DNA of 64,000 nt from JAFDVL01 sp031409955 (GTDB lineage: Bacteria; Acidobacteriota; Blastocatellia; RBC074): NCBI GenBank assembly GCA_031409955.1, contig JANNYF010000191.1, positions 1 through 64,000 of the forward strand, read 5' to 3'. The number at the start of each line of letters is the position of its first letter. The stretch's first letter is position 1. Made by a program: the position numbers and the translations under genes. This document shows positions 40,938-50,643 of the stretch, piece after piece. The notes beneath the pieces are model-generated. The model worked only from the letters and a program-made list of their open reading frames with translations, was not told where the DNA came from and made no database searches.

Positions 40938-42908
40938 TCAAGGCTTCACACCTTTGCCTTGCTCAATCGTCACGAATTGATCTACGCCGCTGATGGCGTA
41001 CGTTTCTGCCTTGCCATTCGCCCAGCGCACTTCGAGCTTGTCCACTTTTGTCGCCGTCCCCAAACCAAAATGCACGCGCAAATCGGATTGCGAATTCAGG
41101 CTGCGACCACTGGCCACCTCGTCACGCATACGCTTGCCATTCGCGGTACAAAAGACGACGGAGCCAAGCGCATCGCGCGGGCATTTTTGCTTCACATTGC
41201 CCACCAACTTAATCGTCAGCCAATGCCCGGATTTATTTGCGCCGTCGTTGCGCAGCAGTGTGGCGGGATCATCCATATTGTTGAGCAGAACGTCGAGATC
41301 GCCGTCGTTGTCGTAATCGCCGATGCTGGAACCGCGTGAGCTGCGCGGAGTGTACAGCGCTGCGCCTGCACTGGAGCCGACTTCGGCGAATTTGCGGGCG
41401 TTGCCTGCGCTGATGTTGCGAAAGAGCAAGAGCCGTTGTTTGTACGATGTTCCCCAATCCGCTTGATCGGCGGCGGGATACAAATGCCCATTCGCTACCA
41501 GCAAGTCGAGCCAACCGTCATTGTCGTAATCAAAAAAATTCGTCCCCCACGCCAGAAACGGGATCGTGATTTCTCCCAAGCCTGCTTGAAATGTCGTGTC
41601 CGAAAAATTCTCGCCGTCGTCGTTGTGGTACAGCACATTGGAATCGTCAGCAAAATTGGTGATGTGAATGTCGGCGCGACCATCACCATCGTAATCGCCT
41701 ACGCTCACGCCCATGTGTGCCTGTTCGATTCCATTTTCATTGACGGCGGCACCGGACAAATAGCTGACATCTTCAAACGTGCCGTTGCCTTTATTTTTGT
41801 AAAGATAGTTCGGCGTCGAGTCGTTCGCCACCAGCAAGTCCAACTTGCCGTCGTCGTTGTAATCGAACCACGCTACGCCAAAGCCGTACAACCCGTTCTT
41901 ATCCGCGACACCCGTGTTGACGCTTGTCTCGGTGAACGTGCCGTTGCCGTTGTTGCGATACAGATGATCGGGCGCGCCCTTGAGTCCGCGCGGGCCGCAC
42001 ATCACGCGCACGTTGCGGTACTGGCAATAATTCGCGCCTGCCGCAAACGAAGCGCCCATTCCGCCTTGCCTGGGCGCATCGGAGCTGGCTTTGAATTCCC
42101 CTGTGGCGGGTGGCGGCGGATTGTTCAAATCGAATTCGATGTAGCCCGCGACAAACAAATCCAGCAGGCCATCGCCATCGTAATCACCAAATGCGCAACC
42201 GGTTGACCAACTATTCAGCGCGACGCCCGCTTTATCGGCGATGTCCATAAATGTGCCGTTGCCATTGTTGCGATACAACCGATTCACCCCGTAATTCGTG
42301 ACGTACAAATCGGCCCAGCCGTCATTGTTAAAATCGCCTGCACACACGCCTTGCCCCCAGCGTTCATTGGCAACGCCTGCTTTATCGGTGACGTCAGTGA
42401 AGGTGCCGTTCTTGTTGTTGTGAAAAAGGGCGGCGCGTGGATGGGCTTCTTTGCCACGCAATGCGTTTACCGTGGAGCCATTGACCAAATAAATATCCTG
42501 CCAGCCGTCATTGTCATAATCCACCAACGCGCAACCCGCGCCGGGCGCTTCGATCAGGTAATCTTTGGCCGCTGTGCCGTGAATGGATTTGAAACTGTCG
42601 AGTCCGGCAGCTTTTGTGACTTCGGTGAAAGTGATGTTTGGCGCGGCAGTTGAAGAAGGTTTGGGAACTTGCGCGGTGATTGGTATTGATCTTGTTTGTG
42701 AGAACGAGAGGGCGGGGAGCAGCAAAAGCAGTTTCACCGCAGAGGCGCAGAGATTGCACAGAGATACACAGAGAGATTTTTGAGAAAGATAAAAGAAGAG
42801 AAACAGAGGCTTGAGTAATCGAATGATCTGATTCTTCTCTCTTTTTTCTTCTTTCCTCTGTGAGCCTCTGCGCGACCTCTGTGTCTCTGTGGTGAAAAGG
42901 TTCTTCAT
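40938..42908 (-). CDS. Exported CRTAC1-type FG-GAP/ASPIC-UnbV protein
   Basis: A 656-residue protein with repeated FG-GAP/VCBS calcium loops (DYDNDGWQDIYLVNG, DFNNDGWADLYVTNYG, DYDGDGLLDLFVAGY, DYDNDGDLDVLLNN) and a C-terminal ASPIC/UnbV domain (GHWLTIKLVGN, RDALGSVVF, SQSDLRVHFGLG). The first ~55 residues (FTTETQRSRRGSQRKEEKR...) come from an intergenic repeat, and the real export signal begins near VKLLLLLPALSFSQ (about residues 58-71), so the annotated start at 42908 may not be the used one. It overlaps the end of the glycosidase gene by 4 bp (ATGA). Confidence 0.82.
   Translation of the reverse strand: MKNLFTTETQRSRRGSQRKEEKREKNQIIRLLKPLFLFFYLSQKSLCVSLCNLCASAVKLLLLLPALSFSQTRSIPITAQVPKPSSTAAPNITFTEVTKAAGLDSFKSIHGTAAKDYLIEAPGAGCALVDYDNDGWQDIYLVNGSTVNALRGKEAHPRAALFHNNKNGTFTDVTDKAGVANERWGQGVCAGDFNNDGWADLYVTNYGVNRLYRNNGNGTFMDIADKAGVALNSWSTGCAFGDYDGDGLLDLFVAGYIEFDLNNPPPPATGEFKASSDAPRQGGMGASFAAGANYCQYRNVRVMCGPRGLKGAPDHLYRNNGNGTFTETSVNTGVADKNGLYGFGVAWFDYNDDGKLDLLVANDSTPNYLYKNKGNGTFEDVSYLSGAAVNENGIEQAHMGVSVGDYDGDGRADIHITNFADDSNVLYHNDDGENFSDTTFQAGLGEITIPFLAWGTNFFDYDNDGWLDLLVANGHLYPAADQADWGTSYKQRLLLFRNISAGNARKFAEVGSSAGAALYTPRSSRGSSIGDYDNDGDLDVLLNNMDDPATLLRNDGANKSGHWLTIKLVGNVKQKCPRDALGSVVFCTANGKRMRDEVASGRSLNSQSDLRVHFGLGTATKVDKLEVRWANGKAETYAISGVDQFVTIEQGKGVKP
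42733..42898. repeat. ACAGAGACACAGAG-type inverted repeat forming the CRTAC1 N terminus
   Basis: The stretch near 42733 (TTCACCGCAGAGGCGCAGAG, GCACAGAGATACACAGAGAG) and the complementary one ending near 42898 (CCTCTGTGAGCCTCTGCGCG, CCTCTGTGTCTCTGTGGTGAA) form a long imperfect palindrome. It is a dispersed intergenic repeat type that often gives false 'TTETQR' protein N-termini, and here it lies in frame with the CRTAC1 gene. Confidence 0.8.
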
Positions 42909-44734
42909 CGTGCTTTGATCCGCAATGCAATATCGTCCTTGTAATTCGGCGCGCTGAATTGCCGTGTACCGCCGTTATGTTTGAAGCTTTCTTTTTTCGT
43001 AACTGCGCCTGTAATCGGATCAATCCATTCCGCGCTGTAATTGCCAGCGGGCAATTCGATCTGCAAATTGGTGGGCGCGTTCGGATCGCGCGGCTTATTC
43101 AATGGCCCTTTCGTGCCCCACGCAAAATCTACCGTCGCATCATTGCGTGCGAGTTGCAGATCAGAAAGCCACGCATCTTTGAAATACTCAGCCTTCAATC
43201 CAGCCCCGTCTTTATTGGGCAAAAACAACGCGTTACTCTGAATCACTTCTTTGCTTTGACTCGTACTTGACCAGAGCAGCTTCGTCACGCCGTTGCCGCC
43301 ATTGTAAAAATATTCGAGCCTGAGATCATAGCGCTTGCCTGCTTCGAGTTTGATTTTGCCCGTGTCCTCGACTTCGCCGTGATCCGTCCAATTGTTGATG
43401 ATGCGCTCGCCGTTGATCCACAAGCGCACGCCGTCGTTGGAGAATGTATGAAAGGCATATTCTTCAGAAAACTTCGGTTCGATTTGCCCTGTCCAGCGTG
43501 CCGAGAACGCACCAAAGATCATCGTGCGCAAATAGATTGCATACGCTTTGCCCGGCTCGACCAACGCGTGCGCGGTCACGCCCGCAGGCACGCCGCCTTT
43601 GATGATGGAGTTATCCGGCTTCATCTTCACAAAGTTGAATCCGTACATGAAATCACGCAGGTAGCGCAGTTGCTGGCGGAATGTCGGATTGCCGCTGCCC
43701 GGTTGCGTGTCAGGATAGTTGAACGTGCCATCTTCATACCCATTCGTAAACGAATAATCCAGGTTATTGAACAGCGCCCCGCCCGCAATAATGAAGTCCC
43801 AGCCCTCCATTCGATAGGGTGTTTCTTTCGCCCCGGCAAAGCCGGTTTCGTTATCGCCAATCACTTTGTTCAGCGCGTAATTCATCTCGACCGTGTCGGG
43901 GGGATAGGCATAGTGAAAATTGAAGATCGAAACCGCCGGATGTGGATTGACGATCTTTTGCTTGCCGTTGCTGATGTTTTGCGAGATCAGATGTTTGTGC
44001 TTGAAGTTCTTTTCCGTCTCGACAATCACATCGGCGATGTGGCGTTGCCATTCGTCCGTCACGCCGCCTGCGTACGGCTCGTTGCAGATTTCATAGTAGA
44101 CGTTATCGAAGTCTTTCAGCCCCGTCACGATCTTGCGCACGTAGGCGTCCTGCGCCGCCGTCACGTCCGCAACTTTCAGCGTTTCGGCTTCGTCCCATTT
44201 GCAATTGCCGACGTTGTTGATGTTGTTTTTGAAATAGAACGGATGCGTGAACCACGATTTGTCGCTGTAATAACTGCTGAACAAATTGGCTTCAATGACG
44301 ATGCCGCGTTTGCTGGCTTGGGCGACGAAATCTTTCAGGCGCGCAAAATACTTTTCATCCCATTTCGTCAAATCGAATTTGTTGCCGCCATCGAAATAGC
44401 CGGACACATTGCTGCGCGCCCAGGGCGTGATGAAGCGTTCCTGCTTCGGCGCTAACACATTGTTGGCGATGCCGAACGCGCCGGGCTGTTCTCGATAGGC
44501 CAGAAACGTGCGCGTCAAATTGAGCTTATCTTTGGCGAGCGTGTCGAGGTATTTGACGTAATCAAAGTCCAGGTTCACGACCGCGCCGTAATGCTCGCCG
44601 GACGTAATCAGGATCGTCGGCTTGCCGCGAAGCAAAAAATAATGCGGATTGTCGGGATGGAGCGAGAGTGGTTTGGATTGCGCAAATGAGGCAACGCAGA
44701 CGAATAGCAACACGAACACAGGGCTTCTTTTCAT
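42905..44734 (-). CDS. Secreted GH5-like glycosidase with a nested PA14 domain
   Basis: A 609-residue protein. The start at MKRSPVFVLLFVCVASFAQ is chosen as the signal peptide (a GTG three codons earlier is possible). It has an (alpha/beta)8 clan-A glycosidase core: ANLFSSYYSDKSWF, VYYEICNEPYAGG (acid/base Glu in NEP) and VIGDNETGFAGA (likely nucleophile Glu). A C-terminal putative collagen-binding-type domain ends in LPAGNYSAEWIDPITGAVTK and DIALRIKAR. Between EPGKAYAIYLR and LQIELPAGNYSAEW a PA14-like domain (FSARWTGQIEPKFSEEYAF, SNDGVRLWINGERII) has been inserted into that domain. PA14 usually binds carbohydrate, so it may target the enzyme. Confidence 0.8.
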   Translation of the reverse strand: MKRSPVFVLLFVCVASFAQSKPLSLHPDNPHYFLLRGKPTILITSGEHYGAVVNLDFDYVKYLDTLAKDKLNLTRTFLAYREQPGAFGIANNVLAPKQERFITPWARSNVSGYFDGGNKFDLTKWDEKYFARLKDFVAQASKRGIVIEANLFSSYYSDKSWFTHPFYFKNNINNVGNCKWDEAETLKVADVTAAQDAYVRKIVTGLKDFDNVYYEICNEPYAGGVTDEWQRHIADVIVETEKNFKHKHLISQNISNGKQKIVNPHPAVSIFNFHYAYPPDTVEMNYALNKVIGDNETGFAGAKETPYRMEGWDFIIAGGALFNNLDYSFTNGYEDGTFNYPDTQPGSGNPTFRQQLRYLRDFMYGFNFVKMKPDNSIIKGGVPAGVTAHALVEPGKAYAIYLRTMIFGAFSARWTGQIEPKFSEEYAFHTFSNDGVRLWINGERIINNWTDHGEVEDTGKIKLEAGKRYDLRLEYFYNGGNGVTKLLWSSTSQSKEVIQSNALFLPNKDGAGLKAEYFKDAWLSDLQLARNDATVDFAWGTKGPLNKPRDPNAPTNLQIELPAGNYSAEWIDPITGAVTKKESFKHNGGTRQFSAPNYKDDIALRIKAR

Positions 44735-44784
44735 AATCCTCACAGGACTGATTGGTTTTTACTGTGAGGGATTATGCCAGTTTT

Positions 44785-44876
44785 GGAACAGTACCGCGAG
44801 TGGTAGCGAGCGTGTTTGGTAACTATGAACGGGCAAGATAACCAGGCACGCTCGCTACCACTCGCGGTCCTGTTCC
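44785..44876. repeat. Long palindrome, GGAACNGTACCGCGAG family, copy 1
   Basis: 30-bp arms at 44785-44814 and 44847-44876 match at 29 of 30. A related palindrome lies at 60345-60432, sharing GTACYGCGAG and GTAGCGAGC. It sits in the 223 bp between a TonB receptor gene and the glycosidase gene. Confidence 0.85.
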
Positions 44877-44957
44877 GGTCGCTTGTTGGCAAAAAATGAG
44901 CCAGTGTATTGCCGCGAACGACAAGGCACTGGCTCAAATTGCAAAGGAGAAATTTCC

Positions 44958-47900
44958 TTAAAACACGAGCTTCGCGCGCAACTGAATTACGCGTCCCGTG
45001 TAGTTCCCAACATTGTAATTATTGAAGAATGTGTTGCCCGCCGTAGCGAATGCTGCCGTCAATGCGCCGACGCCTCCGACCGTACGCGGTTGCTGATTGA
45101 AGACATCAAAGAATTCCGCGCCGATGCGGAAGTTCTGTCCGCGTTCGCCAAACGTGAACAGCTTCGTCAGATTCAAATCCGTGCGATTGAATCCATTCGT
45201 GCGCAGCGTGTTGCGGCCTGTTGTAGCGCGTGCGCCCAACCCCGCCACGATGTACTGCGCATTCGGATTGTTGGCGATGTATGCAACCGTTGCGTTGTTG
45301 CCCATCGCAACGGTTTGTCCGGCGGCATTGATGGCCGTGACGCCGCTGGCAATCCCTGCTGATCCGGCGGCATTGAAGATCGTGCGATCTCCTGCGTTGT
45401 CGCGGTTGATGTTGCTGTCTACGCCCGACAGCACAGTGATCGGCTGCCCGGATTGCGCTTGGAAAATGCCGTGCATTTGCCAGCCACCCAACGACATCCG
45501 CCACCATTTGTTATCCAGGTTTTGGAAGAACGGCAGGTTGTAACTGAAGGACGAGGCGAAACGATGCGGCGTGTCCATTGCCGAACGACCGCGATCCGCA
45601 CGCAGATTGAAGAAATCCTGCGGGCGACGCGGATTGATCGCGCTGCTGTTCAATTCAACGGTTGAATCGTCAATCGTCGCGCTCCACGTGTACGCCAGAT
45701 TGAAAGCCAGGCCGCGCTGGAATTGCCGCGTCAGGCTGACGGAACCTGCGTCGTACTGCGAAGCCCCGGCGAATTGATACGAAGTCAGATTCGTCGAGAA
45801 CCCGTTCGCCGCCAAGGGACGCGCATTCACGCCCGGTACAGCACGCACATCACCCAATGTTTGCAGACCTGCGAGTTGCGTCACGTCTGGCGTGCTGAGA
45901 AACGTTGGAAGCACCAACGCGCTGTTAATTGCGGCGGGCGCGTTCAGCCGCAATTGCACCGGCAAGTGACGACCGCGTGTGCTGAGGTAGCGCACTTCCA
46001 ACACCGTGTTCGTCATAATTTCGCGCTGATACGAAAGCGACCACGACATCGAAATTGGTGATACCTGATCCGGCACATAGGCATTCGTAGCCGCACGCGC
46101 CGAGTTCGCATTCGTCAACGCGATCAGTTGATTTGGGATGCCGCCGCCTTGCAAAAATGCACGCGCAGGATCAAGCCCGAAGGCCGCATCCGCAGACGCT
46201 GCCGTCAACGTTTGCTGGAACTGCGGCGGCAGGGAAGTCAGCACGAGGTTGTAAAAATTCTCGTAGTAGCTGACGCCAAAGTTCCCGCGAATCGCGCTCT
46301 TGCCGCTTTCGCCAAACAACCAGTTTCCAACGCGACCTTTCATCGTCGGTGACCAAGCAAAGCCGATGCGCGGCGCGATGTTGTTTTTATCCGTGCGCGG
46401 TTTGTTGAATTCCAGCACGCCCGGCACGCTGGCAACCGAGTTGAGCGCCTGCGCGGCCAAATCGCGCGGTAATGTTGAGTATTCGTAGCGCACGCCCAGA
46501 TTGAGTGTAAAGCTTGGTTTCACTTTCCAATCGTCTTGCGCGAAGGCTGCGTATTTGAATTGATTGCCCGTGAAGCCATCGCTGCCCGTGCTGCGGAACG
46601 ACGAATTGGCGTTGGGCGATTGATCGCGCAACAGTTGATCGAAGCTGGCGTAGTCATAATTGCCGCGCGCCGCTTGCAAGAAGCGTTGCGTGAAAATTTG
46701 ACGCCGCATTTCACCGCCGAATTTGAAGGTGTGAGAACCACGCATCCAGCTCAGCGCATCCACGATTTGATAACTGTTGTTCACGGGCGAGCCTTGCGGC
46801 AAGACTTGATTCGGGCCGAGGTTCAGGTTCAAGTCCGTCACCACCAGATTCGGAAAGTTGCTGACGTTCACATCTTTGATCGGATAGTTTTCCGTGATGC
46901 GGCGATAGGCAATCCGCGCGTCGTTCACAACCGTCGGGCTGAACACGCGCACCCACGTCGCCGAAAACAAACGGCTGTCGTAGGCTTGTAAGTTATTGAA
47001 CTTTGCATTGCCGCCGCCCGGTTGTTCCGCACGCCGTCGCTCGAAACTGAAGCGATAGCGGAACTGATTTTTGTCGTTCGGCAAATGGTCAATGTTGGTT
47101 TGGAACAGATGCTCGCGCGATCCGACTGGAACGCTGAGCGCGACATTGCCAAACGGAATGCCTGCTGTACCCAACACTGTGCGCGTCGTCGTCGCCGTCG
47201 AAGCCGCTGCCAAATTGTTGCGCAGCATATCCACGACAAACGGGCTGACGCCTGCGAGTCCGGCAATCTGCTGCAAGCCGCTCTCGGTCGGCGCAAGATA
47301 CGTCGAAGTTACTGCGCTTTGCTTGACGCGTTCGTATTGATACGCGCCGAAGTAGAATAGTTTGTTCGCAATGATCGGCCCGCCAATTGTGCCGCCAAAG
47401 CGATTGTCGCGGAAATAGGGTCGCGTTGCATTGCTCGACCGCGCGTTCAGGCTTTCGTTCTGGATATAGCTGAACAACGAGCCGTGCATTCTGTTCGTGC
47501 CGGACATCGTGATCGTGTTGAATTGCCCGCCCGCCGCAGAGCCGAACTCCGCATTGAAGTTGTTGTTGAGCAGCGTGAATTCCTGCACCGCGTCCAGAAT
47601 CAATTTGGTGGATGGCCCCGTCACACTTGGATCGTCGTTGTTGACGCCGTCAATATTGAAGCTGTTGCCGCGCGGGCGCACACCGCCAATGGTTCCGCCA
47701 GCACCGACAACACCGGACGAAGTCGCTACGACGTTGGGCGATAACAACGCCAGCGCATATTGGTTGCCAAAGATCGGCAGTTCCAGCGATTGGCGCGAAT
47801 TCCAACTGCCGCCGAGTTGCGACGCGTCCGTTTGCACCTGGCCGCCTGCCGCCGCTGTGACATTCACTTGATCGGTCACAGCGCCCGTTTGCAGCGCGAC

Positions 47901-48206
47901 ATCTACGACCGATTCCTGATTCAGCGCGATGACGATTTCGCTGGCTGTTGCTTTGAATCCATCAGCCAAAATCTTCACGCTGTAATTGCCAACGGGTACG
48001 TTGGGAAAATTGAAAGCACCGGCATTGGTCGTCTGCATCGTCACCGTTTGTCCTGTGGCTTCGTTCTTCAAAGTCACAGACGCGTTGGGGATAACAGCGC
48101 CGGAAGCGTCGGTGACGGTTCCGCTGGCACGCCCGCCAGTGGCTTGTGCCAGGGCGATTGCTGCTGTTAGCAAAAGAGATAAAACAAATAGGATTTTTTG
48201 ATTCAT
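44958..48206 (-). CDS. Oar-like TonB-dependent outer-membrane receptor
   Basis: A 1082-residue outer-membrane protein starting at MNQKILFVLSLLLTAAIALAQ (Sec signal). A carboxypeptidase-regulatory-like domain (about residues 28-110: GRASGTVTDASGAVIPNASV, NAGAFNFPNVPVGNYSVKI) precedes a plug domain (RQSLELPIFGN, NSFNIDGVNNDDP) and a long beta barrel with the terminal pattern QPRTVGGVGALTAA. This domain order is the Acidobacteriota Oar-type receptor used for uptake of large substrates. It is encoded on the minus strand upstream of the glycosidase and CRTAC1 genes (in transcription order receptor, glycosidase, CRTAC1), so these may form a carbohydrate-use cluster, although a palindrome intervenes. 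Confidence 0.92.
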   Translation of the reverse strand: MNQKILFVLSLLLTAAIALAQATGGRASGTVTDASGAVIPNASVTLKNEATGQTVTMQTTNAGAFNFPNVPVGNYSVKILADGFKATASEIVIALNQESVVDVALQTGAVTDQVNVTAAAGGQVQTDASQLGGSWNSRQSLELPIFGNQYALALLSPNVVATSSGVVGAGGTIGGVRPRGNSFNIDGVNNDDPSVTGPSTKLILDAVQEFTLLNNNFNAEFGSAAGGQFNTITMSGTNRMHGSLFSYIQNESLNARSSNATRPYFRDNRFGGTIGGPIIANKLFYFGAYQYERVKQSAVTSTYLAPTESGLQQIAGLAGVSPFVVDMLRNNLAAASTATTTRTVLGTAGIPFGNVALSVPVGSREHLFQTNIDHLPNDKNQFRYRFSFERRRAEQPGGGNAKFNNLQAYDSRLFSATWVRVFSPTVVNDARIAYRRITENYPIKDVNVSNFPNLVVTDLNLNLGPNQVLPQGSPVNNSYQIVDALSWMRGSHTFKFGGEMRRQIFTQRFLQAARGNYDYASFDQLLRDQSPNANSSFRSTGSDGFTGNQFKYAAFAQDDWKVKPSFTLNLGVRYEYSTLPRDLAAQALNSVASVPGVLEFNKPRTDKNNIAPRIGFAWSPTMKGRVGNWLFGESGKSAIRGNFGVSYYENFYNLVLTSLPPQFQQTLTAASADAAFGLDPARAFLQGGGIPNQLIALTNANSARAATNAYVPDQVSPISMSWSLSYQREIMTNTVLEVRYLSTRGRHLPVQLRLNAPAAINSALVLPTFLSTPDVTQLAGLQTLGDVRAVPGVNARPLAANGFSTNLTSYQFAGASQYDAGSVSLTRQFQRGLAFNLAYTWSATIDDSTVELNSSAINPRRPQDFFNLRADRGRSAMDTPHRFASSFSYNLPFFQNLDNKWWRMSLGGWQMHGIFQAQSGQPITVLSGVDSNINRDNAGDRTIFNAAGSAGIASGVTAINAAGQTVAMGNNATVAYIANNPNAQYIVAGLGARATTGRNTLRTNGFNRTDLNLTKLFTFGERGQNFRIGAEFFDVFNQQPRTVGGVGALTAAFATAGNTFFNNYNVGNYTGRVIQLRAKLVF

Positions 48207-48462
48207 AAAACTCACTGGTTACGAAGCGCAAGTGCCGCTAACTCGGCTTCTCGGTTTTGCAGTTCAGCGATTGAGGCTGCTCAATCTACTCTCGTGGATT
48301 GTTGGGAAACTTGTGAGGCCGAAGCTGGCGGGGGCTTACCGCAAGGCGAGTATTAGACCAGCCGATGCCGTCTGACTCAAGCGACAAAGTAATGATAATT
48401 TAATGACAAGAGAAGGGTGTGGGAATGCGGAGAGTTGGAGGGCAATGGCATTGAATTAAGGT

Positions 48463-49068
48463 TCAGCCCGATTTCAACGACCGCCGCTTAAACCAACCCG
48501 TCAGGCTGAAGCGTGTGCGTGTGGCAGGCAAGACTTCGTGGTAGATCGCGTCGCTGCGGAAAATCACAAACGTTCCGGCATTCGGATAAATTTCAATGGA
48601 ACGCTCAGCTTCATACAACCGCAACGCGCCGCCGTCCGCATTTGACCAAGTCGGATTCAGATACAACGAACACGAAAGAATGCGCTCATCCGCTGTGCTG
48701 AAGCGGTCAAGATGCTTTTGATAAAACGCACCCGGCGGATACACGGCATAGTGCGCTTCAAACGCCTGCACGCCGACGAACAATTGCGCGTTGAGTTCCT
48801 GTCGCATCGTTTCCATCGCCGCTCGATAGTCCGTTTGCGGCGCGGTCAAGTGATCGTCCTCCAGCCACAAAATATGGTCGCTGCGGATGTCGGCGCGAAC
48901 TTGAAAATCTGTGCCGCGCCCAACGCCAGCGGCTTTAAAAGCTGCGCCTGTCCACAACGTTTGCGCTTCTTGGGTGAGTGCGGCAATCGTTTGTGACGAG
49001 AGCAATTCAGACGTGACGGCCCAGCCGTGTTCTGCAAGATGGTCAATGAGGCTCGAACTATTTTTCAT
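48463..49068 (-). CDS. 2OG-Fe(II) oxygenase (prolyl 4-hydroxylase/SM-20-like)
   Basis: A 201-residue protein starting at MKNSSSLIDHLAEHG. The iron triad is the HxD in FYQKHLDRF (about residues 121-125), the distal His in DAIYHEVLPA (about 179), and the 2-oxoglutarate Arg in TRTRFSLTGWF. The length and motifs fit the SM-20/EGL-9-like family, suggesting peptidyl-proline or amino-acid hydroxylation. It has no signal peptide, so it is probably cytoplasmic. No operon partner: the TonB receptor start lies 256 bp away on the same strand. Confidence 0.9.
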   Translation of the reverse strand: MKNSSSLIDHLAEHGWAVTSELLSSQTIAALTQEAQTLWTGAAFKAAGVGRGTDFQVRADIRSDHILWLEDDHLTAPQTDYRAAMETMRQELNAQLFVGVQAFEAHYAVYPPGAFYQKHLDRFSTADERILSCSLYLNPTWSNADGGALRLYEAERSIEIYPNAGTFVIFRSDAIYHEVLPATRTRFSLTGWFKRRSLKSG

Positions 49069-49374
49069 GAGAAGTTGAAACTCGAAAAGCCGCGCCAACT
49101 ATACCTTATTCGACATGATGCGGCGAAGCGCATCAGTTGCAATCCAGGGCAATTCAATTTTCTGGGCAATAGACCACGGATCGTGCGGATGCAGCGGATC
49201 AGCGCGGATCAAACTCAGAAAAAATCCGCGTCTATCCACTGCATCCACATCATCGGCGGTCTATTGCCCAGAAACTAAATAGCCTTGGTTGCGACCAATT
49301 TGCCTGCCAGCAGTTTCCCTGCTACTTTCCCAACGTTTTACAACAATGCCAATTGAGGGGCTAACAAATTTTCT
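49069..49374. other. 306-bp intergenic region with GCGGATCA palindrome
   Basis: No gene is visible here; it holds the inverted repeat 49159-49274 and presumably the promoters of the divergent oxygenase and secernin-like genes. Confidence 0.6.
49159..49274. repeat. GCGGATCAGCGCGGAT-type palindrome, copy 1
   Basis: Terminal 17-bp arms (49159-49175 and 49258-49274) are exact complements; the interior has GCGGATGCAGCGGATCAGCG and the partial complement AATCCGCGTCTATCC. A second element of this type is at 61304-61384. Confidence 0.75.
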
Positions 49375-50643
49375 ATGTGCGACACAATGGTAGCCGTTCC
49401 GGTGGCGACGGCGGATGGAGCCGTTTGGTTTGGCAAAAACAGTGACCGCGAACCCGGCGAAGCGCAGCTCGTCGAACAGTTGCCTGCGCAAACGCACACT
49501 GCCGCCAAGCTGCGCTGCACCTACCTCGAAATCCCGCAAGCCAAGCACACGTTTGAAGTCGTGCTGAGCCGTCCGTTTTGGATGTGGGGCGCAGAGATGG
49601 GTGCGAATGAACGCGGCGTCGTGATCGGCAACGAAGCTGTGTTCACGAAATTGCCGTATGCCAAAGACGGCTTGCTCGGAATGGATTTGCTGCGGCTCGC
49701 GCTTGAACGGGCGGATTGCGCGCGCGAGGCTTTGAATCTCATCACCGATTTGATCGCGCGGCACGGACAAGGCGGCGCGTGCGGCTATCGCAACAAGAAA
49801 TTTCGCTACCACAATTCGTTCCTCATCGCCGATCCAAACGAAGCCTGGGTGCTCGAAACCGCCGATAAATATTGGGTGGCGGAGCAGGTCAAAGGCATTC
49901 GCACGATTTCCAATGGGCTGACGATTGGCAAAGAATTTGATCTGATTGCGCCGGATGCGTATGAGTTTGCGCGCAGTCAGGGGTGGTGCAAAACGGCGGA
50001 TGATTTTGACTTTGCGCAAGGCTTTGGCGATGCGCGCGTTTCCAAAGCAAGTGGCAGCAATGAGCGGCGCGCTTGCACGCTACAACGCCTGCGCATCAAC
50101 GAACGCGGTGTTGGGCGCGAAGATATGTTTGCGGCGCTGCGTGATCATAATGGCTTCACGCCGAAGCAGGGTTGGCGGATGCAAATGCCGTGTGCGCATT
50201 CGTCGTGGTGGCCGACGCGGCGGTCGGGGCAGACTACGGGTTCGATGGTCAGTCGCGTCTCGGCGGACGATGCGATCCACTATTTGACGGGGACTTCTGC
50301 GCCGTGCCTGAGCGTTTTCAAGCCCGTCATTCTTGGGCGCGACAATAACCTGGGCGATACGGAAACGCTGTTCTGGCAGCACGAACGATTGCATCGGCTG
50401 GTGCTTGGCGATTATGCGCGGCGGCGTGCTTCGATGGAAGAAGCGCGCGTGACGTTTCAAGTAGAGGCCTTGTCCAGCAATGAAGCGTGGGAAGCGCATC
50501 GGCAGAAAATTCAAGACTGGACAAGCCGTGTGGAGTGTGTTGCTCGCGGTCGCAAAAGCTATTCGCTGTTTGATCGTTATTGGGCGGAGCAGGACAAATT
50601 GGATCAAGTATTTTTGGGCAAACTCGGAGCGGCAGAACGATGA
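49375..50643 (+). CDS. Secernin-like C69 dipeptidase (Ntn hydrolase)
   Basis: A 422-residue protein beginning MCDTMVAVPVATADGAVWFGKNSDREPGE. The Cys at position 2 becomes the N-terminal nucleophile of C69/secernin-type Ntn hydrolases once Met is removed. The next conserved pieces are WMWGAEMGANERGVVIGNEAV and FLIADPNEAWVLETADKYW. These enzymes cleave dipeptides or amide substrates; the exact substrate is unknown. It has no signal peptide. Its stop codon overlaps the start of the phosphoesterase gene (ATGA), so the two are translationally coupled. Confidence 0.88.
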   Translation: MCDTMVAVPVATADGAVWFGKNSDREPGEAQLVEQLPAQTHTAAKLRCTYLEIPQAKHTFEVVLSRPFWMWGAEMGANERGVVIGNEAVFTKLPYAKDGLLGMDLLRLALERADCAREALNLITDLIARHGQGGACGYRNKKFRYHNSFLIADPNEAWVLETADKYWVAEQVKGIRTISNGLTIGKEFDLIAPDAYEFARSQGWCKTADDFDFAQGFGDARVSKASGSNERRACTLQRLRINERGVGREDMFAALRDHNGFTPKQGWRMQMPCAHSSWWPTRRSGQTTGSMVSRVSADDAIHYLTGTSAPCLSVFKPVILGRDNNLGDTETLFWQHERLHRLVLGDYARRRASMEEARVTFQVEALSSNEAWEAHRQKIQDWTSRVECVARGRKSYSLFDRYWAEQDKLDQVFLGKLGAAER

